Below, piece after piece: positions 57,128-64,000 of a stretch of 64,000 nucleotides of DNA (position 1 is the first letter of the stretch; each line of letters opens with the position of its first letter). The position numbers and the translations under genes are program-made. The notes beneath the pieces are model-generated. The model saw only the letters and a list, made by a program, of their open reading frames with translations, made no database searches and had not been told where the DNA came from. Source of the stretch: Gordionus sp. m RMFG-2023 (taxonomy: Eukaryota > Nematomorpha > Gordioida > Chordodea > Parachordodidae); assembly GCF_954871325.1 (NCBI RefSeq), contig NC_088777.1:44493366-44557365 (forward strand), written 5' to 3'.

Positions 57128-58810
57128 CATTTTATATTATTATAGCAGTTATTATCTCTCTTATTCTTTCGATTAGATTTTCAACCAAAGATTTTTTTTA
57201 GTACTATCCACCTGTTACTAGATAATATAAACCATGAACTAAACATAAGTAGTGTTTATATTCACTATCTTATCTAACCCTTTTTTAACCAACAAAAGTA
57301 TTTATCAGAATTTATTGAAATTGTTTTATAATTTCGTTTTAAATATAAAATTCCCTAAGAATTTTCTTACAGATGATTTTCTATTTTCATGATGTACGAT
57401 AATAATATCAAAATCATTTTTAAATTTATGAAATGCCTATGCCGACATTATCCATTTTAAAAATATCCAAATAAATGGTATATCCTTTGTAGTTTTCGAT
57501 CTTTGATTGTATGAAGGTTAGCTGGCGCATGGCTGGAGATAATAATTTTATTTAATTTAGAATTTAAAATTGGTACGAAATACTTGGATCCACGAAACAA
57601 AATATAAATGTAGAAACCAAAATATAAAAACTTCTTTTTAAATTTCCAGGAATAGGTTCCGGAAACCGATTAGAGTATTATAAACATTTTGTCGTTCCTT
57701 AAAAAAGAATTTGAAAATGGAACCGTACCATTTAATTTAAGCCAAAGAAATATCGATAAGCTTTTATTATTTCAACAAATTATCAGTTCTAGTACTCTTA
57801 ATTTAATTAATTCTTATTAAATCTTGTGTAAAAATTATATTTAATGCTGCGAGAAAATTCGTACTTTGTTGAGTCGAGCTATTACGGATTTATGTATCTA
57901 TCGTAATTATTTAAATTAGGAGGGCATAGCAAAAGATGAAATGGTTAAAGGATTCTGTGGGACAATCCCTTACATGGCGCCCGAGATTATGCGCAATGAA
58001 TACTATGGTAAGCATGTTATTTATTTATGTATATCTATCTCGAATATAGAATTTTTTTTTAAAATATTTTTTAAACTTAACTAAAAATTTTAATAAAAAA
58101 TATTTATTCTTAGATAAATATATTCTTTAAAAATTTTATATTAATTATGAAAGATTTTAGCGTAGATTGGTACTCTTTCGGAGTTGTTCTCTATGAACTA
58201 CTAATTGGCCCTGTCGATTTACTAGGGTCTGATGAAGCAACTTCTCGCTACTACCAGGGTTTAATAAATTACACTTTTAATGTTTCTTTGAATTTTGTTT
58301 TTTTAATAATTAGTTAGCATTTTTAAAATTATTTTTATAATTAAATAACATGTAATCATGTTTAATTTTTTTGTTTAATTCAGCAATACTTTCAGGTCCA
58401 TGGCGTGTTTCAGTCGAAGCCACCTCTATATTGAATGGATTCCTCAATATGGTTTGATAAAATAATTAGTGCATTTAAAATATCAATTATATATATTATG
58501 ATCACAGAATCCTGAGGAAAGACTAGGAAGCAATCTAGAAAATGGTTTTAATGATATTTCCTCCCATTCATTTTTCGCCTCAATTAATTGGGATAGGGTA
58601 AAATGTGTTTTTATAATTTTAAAAAAAGAAAAAAATATATACATAGTATTATCATATTTTTAAAATTAAATTTTTCTTCTCCCTTCTATTTAGCTCCAAA
58701 AAAAGGAATTATACCCACCTTACAAACCGAAGAGAAACATGAAATTTGGGGTTTTACGATATTTCTTCGGTGCATTACTATATTTAGCATACATGAAAGA
58801 CTTAATGTGA
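54171..58810 (+). CDS. Protein kinase N-like AGC kinase with degenerate active site
   Basis: Exons by hand: 54171-54240, 54281-54650, 55128-55177, 55527-55664, 55755-55861, 56123-56259, 56465-56551, 57920-58007, 58154-58258, 58384-58451, 58508-58597, 58694-58810. The N-terminal 145 codons are basic and unrecognised. Kinase parts: LSEFRCHGVAGSGKF (glycine loop), YALKFL (ATP lysine), HPFLVGLYAFYQTP and SGGDL (PKN-like), IIHRDIKPES (HRD kept, following N replaced by S), FCGTIPYMAPE, DWYSFGVVLYELL, PEERLGS, INWD. Exon 7 has one base too many: the DFG segment reads in a shifted frame as LGNFLYCK, so DFG would be NFL. Phases also do not fit between exons 3 and 4, so an exon may be missing. It is a pseudokinase with an assembly error, or a decaying gene. 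The AGC assignment is firm, PKN likely. Confidence 0.78.
56937..57125. repeat. TCTTC/CTCTCT pyrimidine microsatellite in the kinase intron
   Basis: About 190 bases of TCTC, TTCTC and finally (TTC)n repeats. The apparent long serine/leucine reading frame over it is an artefact of the repeat. Confidence 0.95.
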
Positions 58811-58833
58811 TTATAATTATTATTATCAAATCT

Positions 58834-58839
58834 AATAAA
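58834..58839 (+). promoter_or_regulatory. Candidate polyadenylation signal of the kinase gene
   Basis: AATAAA 24 bases after the stop codon, preceded by an AT-rich stretch. Position fits a short 3' UTR; the motif is weak evidence in this base composition. Confidence 0.35.
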
Positions 58840-58859
58840 TAGTTGAAAAAATAATATTG

Positions 58860-60090
58860 AAAATAATTTACTTTAACCTATGCTTTATAATCCCAAAGCA
58901 ATTTATTTTTTAAATGCTGCTTAAATTTGTTTATATTTAAGAACAACTTAAGTTAAAATTCTTGAAATTAAAATTAAAATATAATTATCAATTTTTGGCA
59001 AATTATTGAAAATTGTTTATTGAAAAATTTGTCTTATAAATGTTCCAACCTATGACTAGTTTCGTTTCGCCCAATGCTAATATTTTAATTTATTATTGCT
59101 CATGTAATTTTAGCGTACTTTAATAAGTTTTAAACAAAGTGCCTTAAACTTTATAAAAATCAGGGAATGAATAAAGATTTTATATCTGCTTCTTTTTTAA
59201 AAAGAATAAGATAAGTTAGAAAGTCCTGCGAATTCCTCCAAAAGCAAATGTATAAATGCTGACAAGGGTATAAATATTTAAAAAAATTAGTTAAAATAAA
59301 CACACCAACAGGGATAAAACTAAATATGTACAAGATTTAAAAACCCTGACCTGAAAAACAAGAAATTTTGAAAAAGCTCTATTAAATTTATAAAATGAAG
59401 TTATGAATCGAAATTTCGAGGCCCCGGCAATAATTTTAAGCCTAAAATATTGATTTGTATATTTATACTAAGTTTGTACATCTATATTTGCTTTCATTAG
59501 AGTAAAGTAAAAATAAACAATATTTTGGCAAAGCTAAATGATTGGTTAAATAGATGCTAAATCTAAATTATTTAGATATTTTTATCCGATTTTAGTGCTG
59601 AATTAAACGAATCTAGTTCATAATAAAAATCAATGCTTTTACCGAAAAAACGGCGTTTATTCAAAATAATGAGGGTTTTTACTAAAATATAGGCAAGTAT
59701 TCCCGCATTCTTAATTTTATCTATATATAAAATAACGAAAATAAAAATAATTAACTTACTTAGAGTTCAGGATTCGAGTTCATAACTACTGTTTAGAAAC
59801 TGAGTTCACAATTCGAGTCAATTTGGGGTAGATTATTTCGATCCAAGACTAGGCTCCGGTTGTAGACTTAGCCGATTAATAACACTAATATATACAGCCA
59901 ACACTGTCTAATTTGGGCATCATCATGACTAAGATTTTTGCCCAATTTATTATACTACTTAGCTTTATAAAAACCTTTTACCAATATGTTAAATACTTAG
60001 TTTAACAAAAAGTGAAATTATGTTCAACTTTTGAAACTTTTGAAATTATTTTTTTAATATTAATTCATCTAAATCATAAGTAAACTGTAT
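58860..60090. other. No clear gene
   Basis: AT-rich intergenic DNA with no repeat match or exon seen on either strand. Confidence 0.5.
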
Positions 60091-60099
60091 ATGTATAAG

Positions 60100-60200
60100 A
60101 GACCTGCAGTAGTACCATTTGCGCAACCCGGCCCAATTTTTTTAAAATTTCGGTCAATATATGTAAATTTTTTCAACAGCCTTGGTTTTTAAAAAAATTT
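60100..60200. mobile_element. Fragment of the CAGAGACCTGCAG hAT-like family
   Basis: AGAGACCTGCAGTAGTACC followed by CAACCCGGCCCAATTTTTTT, as in 15238 and 16496. The other end was not found. Confidence 0.4.
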
Positions 60201-61093
60201 AAAAATAATATTTCATTATTTATATCCCAATTTGTCGTAAGAGGAGTGAATTTTCGACTCGTCGATGGTAATCTAATTCCATTATTTCCTGATCCTCTTG
60301 TAATCTAATATAGTGTATTTTATTTAAGTAACAGTCATTTGCACTCCTCCTCTGGCAACATAATTAATTGCCTGAATTTAGCATAGAGAAAAAGAGTGAT
60401 AGAATGGTATTTATCTAAAATGAATTTACCCTTGTAAGGAGTATATTATAGTTTAGATATTTAATATACTTTGTTTATTTCTACAGTTGATTGTGCTATT
60501 ATAATGTGTGACATTTTGCATTTGAATATTTGATGTGTGTTTTCTAAATAATGCTCTTCAATATGATGCTGATCATAATTTAATTGAGCATACTGATTTG
60601 AGGCATCAAAATTGGGCTTTATTATTTTAGTAATAAATGATAGAATTGGAAGAATTTCCAGAATTGGTAGTTTTCACCAATATTAAATTAATATTACTAG
60701 TGTGACTTAATGAATAGATTTTCTATCACATTTCAATAAAAAAAAAGAGAAAAAAAAATTAATGAATGATTTGGATGTTTATAAAACATGTAGCAAAAAT
60801 ATGAGCTAAAGGATTACGGGTTGGCAAATCTATTCGCCACTAATTTCAATAAATAAAAATAACCTATCTTTTTTAGTAGATAGCGTGATATTTTCCAATT
60901 ATTTATATATTTAGGGCGCTCCTTTTTTTGAATACTTTCAAATTATAATGAATGTAACTATAAACATGAAAAGTTAAATAGAGTATAATTACTTATAATT
61001 TTTTATGATTTATTATTTAATTTTGAAATTGTAACTTATATTTTCAATTTATATTATAAACCTAAATCATCGTGTGTAAATTATTTAAAATGT

Positions 61094-61540
61094 CATCGCA
61101 AATGGTTATCGAAATCGATGTAAGTGTGAGTCAGACAATGAAAATATTGATGAAGTGGAAGGTATTCTAGAATATAATGTTCTTGATAACAATAATACAA
61201 ATTTCCCATTTCCAAAATTTGAAAAATATTTTCAAATTAATTCAAATAAAATGTAAAAAAAATATATCCTCAAATAAATCTAGTAGCTATTATAACCTCA
61301 AAAAAACCTAATAGTAATTATCATTTTTAAATTCTAATAATATTTTTATTTTGTAAGTATGTTCATGCCATCAGTTTTAAAGGGATAGAAAAATATCTTA
61401 ATAATTTTGGTATAGGGGAGACTACATCCAAAATAATCAATTCACAAACCATGATTAATAATATTGCCCATGCCAATATTTCTCAGAAACTGGCTGATAA
61501 AGTCATTGTCGAATTTATAATTGATTTTCAATAAGGGCAG
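61094..61540 (+). CDS. Unrecognised two-exon open region
   Basis: Two open stretches join in phase. The first (to about 61254) reads GYRNRCKCESDNENIDEVEG...FPKFEKYFQINSNK and ends at an AT|GTAAAA donor. The second starts after CATCAG at 61370 and reads FKGIEKYLNNFGIGETTSKI then ANISQKLADKVIVEF to a TAA at about 61532. Composition is protein-like with no low-complexity bias. No start exon was found and I do not recognise the family. It could be host or an old transposon protein. Confidence 0.3.
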
Positions 61541-62149
61541 CAGCTAAATTTTGTAAAAAAAAATTCTACAAGGCATTATTCTTTATTTTTGTAAAATATC
61601 CATGTATAAATTTAAAAAAAAGATATGTCTAGCCATAAAAAACTCTGATTCATATTTTACTAATTTATTCTTTAGTTAAGAAATTTGATATATTTTATTA
61701 ATAATCTTTAACAACGCAAAATTTTCTATAGGAAAGAATCAAGGTTATCTGTAGTAAAAAAATTAAGTAAATTTTAAAAAAAAAGGATTTCTCTTAAACG
61801 ACTATTTGATAAATATTTGGTTTATTTTCTTGTAATGTAAATCAATTATTTCTTTTGTTGTACATTTGTAAAGATTATAATTATATATGCATGTGTTTAA
61901 ATTAAGTCGTTAATATGTTAAATTAAATACTCATAAGACTGTATATTAAAAAATGTAAACTACAGCACGCCACCCATTACTAAACCCAAGTGTTATGGGT
62001 GATTGATAATACATGACCATATGCTAAATGTGAACGTTTTTCATTAACTCAAAACTTTCACCTATCTTGATTGTCTATAAAATTTTGACCAAAATACCAA
62101 TATCTTGAACAACTTTATAATAAGAAATTAAGAAATTCGGTTTGTTCAT

Positions 62150-62285
62150 AGGAGGATGCCGTTGGAATTATATTGCGAAGTTGTTTTTTCGTCCATAGGA
62201 GGAGGCCGTTTGACACTTCTCTCACGAAAAATAAAGATATGCGACCTTTTTATCTATAGGAGGACACCGTTTAATTTGTCTCACG
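62150..62285. repeat. Triple direct repeat of an ATAGGAGGAnnCCGTT motif
   Basis: CATAGGAGGATGCCGTTG, CATAGGAGGAGGCCGTTTG and TATAGGAGGACACCGTTTAA occur at about 62150, 62203 and 62256, each followed by a short AT-rich spacer; the last two are also followed by CTCACGAA. GC content is much higher than around it. Confidence 0.65.
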
Positions 62286-62627
62286 AATAAGAATAAAGAA
62301 AGCATATATTGTATTTTGAATTCCAGCACTATACATTCTAATAAAGGTTTTTGATGGTGCATTACTATTCAAATAACCATCATTAAATGCATATCATTTA
62401 ATATGTCAAATGCAGTTTAATCTTGATTTAGTTTTAATGCTTTTATCATATTTTTATCAAGGTCAGTGACAAATATAATATATTAGAAATCTTCTCTATC
62501 GAAACCAAAGTTATAAAAAAAAATTTAATAATTCATTCTTGAAAAATCTAATTAAATCTAGCAGTGAATATATTTTCCTTGTTATAAGTGCATGATTTTT
62601 ATAAAAGAATTTATTTATGGTCATCGG

Positions 62628-62722
62628 TAGTGTGTTAAACGGCTCGTTTTGAACCGATTAAAACGGCTAACTCAATATTTCATCTAAAATAATATTACTC
62701 AAACCTGAAGATATTTATAGAC
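62628..62722. mobile_element. Left half of a palindromic MITE
   Basis: GTGTTAAACGGCTCGTTTTG followed by AAAACGGCTAACTCAATATT matches the left arms of the family; the right arm is missing. It abuts the RTE fragment that follows. Confidence 0.6.
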
Positions 62723-62940
62723 ACTGCCAAATCGACACTAGGCTTGACAAGGGGAGGGAACAAATCATACAAAGAACTATGGTGGTGGAATGAAGAGGTA
62801 CAAACAACTATACAGGAGAAAAAAGCCCTATATAAAATATTGTACAAATCCAAAAACCCAAATGACAAGACAAATTACAAAAAATCAAAGAGAATAGCTA
62901 CGAAGGCGGTAACTAGGGCTAAGGCTATGGCACACGATGT
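62722..62940 (+). mobile_element. RTE copy 3: internal fragment
   Basis: Matches the end of the endonuclease and the linker of the 23.9-27.0 kb RTE (TRGGNKSYKELWWWNEEVQT, then AVTRAKAMAHD). The reading frame stays open through the position where the main copy has TGA, reading ARG-ILE-ALA. About 220 bases, both ends lost. Confidence 0.8.
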
Positions 62941-63204
62941 GACATGTTTTAACTTTGCCTAATAATAAAAATCAACTTTTAATACAAAACTTATTATTAA
63001 TTAAAATTGTTCTTACGTGACCAATATATCTCTCCTATTAATCTTTTAGAATAACAAGTTTGTACTTTATATATTTCTTTTCCCTTCAAAATTAAAAAAA
63101 TGAGAATAATATTTTATTTCTTTTTTCTTTAAAAAAACGAAAACGCAATAATTAGTTTTATTTCTTTTTTTCTCTATATATATATCTATTTAATTAATGC
63201 ATAA

Positions 63205-64000
63205 TAGTGCTGTAAACATTTTTAAAAAAAATCGAACGCGTTCGCGTTCAACGTTCATTGACAAAAATCATACGCGTTCACGTTCACGTTCAAATTCAAA
63301 AAAAGGAACGCGTTCAAGTTCATGAACGCGTTCATATGTTCAAGTTCATGAACGCGTTCATACGTTCAAAATTTTATGATAAATTTTTTTTTAAAAATTT
63401 GATATAAATAAATGCCTTATATTTTTCAACACAATATATTAGCCATGATAAAAAATCATAGTTTTATTTTGATAATATAATTATAAATACAATATAAAAG
63501 AGCGATAAAAAAATAAATTTATAAAAAAATTTTCTTATTAATTTTTAATAATAATTGCTTTTCAAAATTTTCATCTGATAGGCATGAACGCTTGTCAGTT
63601 AATACAGCGTTAGCTATACTAAAAACTCGCTCAACAGGGGCAGATGAAGGGATTGCGGTGTTATACTTGATAAATAATTCTTTTAAAAGGGGGAATTTAT
63701 TAAAAACATTTAATGTTTTATCCATTGTTTCAAAAAATTGAGCTATGTTATCATCCTCCAATCTGCCCTCTTCTTCCTCGTCAAAAAAAAAGGATATCTC
63801 GGAATTGATTTTAAAAGAATGAAATATTTTTTATATTTGGGCCATGGTAATTCTAATTCATCTAATATTGAATTTTGATTTTAAGAATCTGATGATGAAA
63901 TATTTACATCCATGCAAATGCTAATCTATTAAATTAAAATATAAAATATTCAAATTAATAAACTTTAATCTTATCTTCTCTAGCAGTAGCACGTTATGGT
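63205..64000 (-). mobile_element. hAT transposon, 3' end with transposase C-terminus; runs off the window
   Basis: Probable end TAGTGCTGTAAAC at 63205. Next come many GAACGCGTTC-type motifs in both orientations (63234-63365), then the transposase C-terminal frame on the - strand at 63519-63761. The rest of the element should lie beyond 64000. Confidence 0.7.
63519..63761 (-). CDS. hAT transposase, C-terminal dimerisation domain
   Basis: 80 codons open to a stop. FPLLKELFIKYNTAIPSSAP then VERVFSIANAVLTDKRSCLS is the hAT_C dimerisation motif (SSAPVERVFS). Upstream on the - strand the frame is interrupted by an A-rich stretch near 63785, so the protein is probably broken here. Confidence 0.75.
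   Translation of the reverse strand: MEDDNIAQFFETMDKTLNVFNKFPLLKELFIKYNTAIPSSAPVERVFSIANAVLTDKRSCLSDENFEKQLLLKINKKIFL

Noticed and set aside
56864-57145. Serine/leucine-rich open frame
   Set aside because: Translation of a TCTTC microsatellite within the kinase intron.

Overview
The window is nuclear DNA from an AT-rich invertebrate animal. Three things point to Metazoa: a fused two-enzyme CoA synthase cut by spliceosomal introns, a titin/MLCK-type intracellular Ig domain, and a proteoglycan-linker glucuronosyltransferase. A protein kinase N-like gene is also present. Exons are small, introns run from about 40 bases to 11.6 kb, and most of the window is transposon-derived. No tRNA, rRNA or CRISPR locus was found.

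Layout. 0.36-19.56 kb, + strand: bifunctional CoA synthase (COASY), nine exons that keep phase throughout. Its largest intron (4.27-15.91 kb) carries a young-looking antisense Ty3/gypsy-type LTR element (5.22-11.81 kb) whose coding region contains a glycine-rich 24-base tandem repeat. 19.6-29 kb: a three-deep transposon nest. A decayed LINE (21.6-28.5 kb) is interrupted by a hAT element (23.19-28.33 kb, 8-bp target duplication), which is interrupted by an RTE-type LINE (23.91-27.04 kb, 18-bp target duplication) with a tRNA-like 5' end. 29-45 kb: mainly repeats, including two decayed LTR-retroelement integrase fossils, two copies of a TA-flanked transposon with GGGGAGACCGGGG ends (one inside a fossil), and hAT and foldback MITEs. 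One small Ig-domain gene sits at 35.6-35.95 kb on the - strand. 45.88-49.86 kb, - strand: the catalytic part of a beta-1,3-glucuronosyltransferase (B3GAT family). 50.4-52.6 kb: a Tc1/mariner-like remnant and an LTR-element gag fossil. 53.3-54.0 kb: a second RTE copy that keeps the tRNA-like 5' end but not the 3' end. 54.17-58.81 kb, + strand: PKN-like AGC kinase with degenerate catalytic motifs and an apparent one-base frameshift. 58.8-64 kb: an unrecognised two-exon open region, an RTE fragment and the end of a hAT transposon running off the window.

The host genes have no obvious shared pathway. COASY makes CoA from phosphopantetheine. The glucuronosyltransferase would finish the glycosaminoglycan linker in the Golgi. 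The Ig protein suggests cytoskeleton or muscle. The most notable points are the RTE family with a perfect A box and T-loop-like B box at its extreme 5' end, the repeat-bearing LTR element in the COASY intron, and the PKN-like kinase whose catalytic residues look lost. All exon boundaries were derived by hand from splice sites, reading phase and remembered family sequences; no alignment was run.
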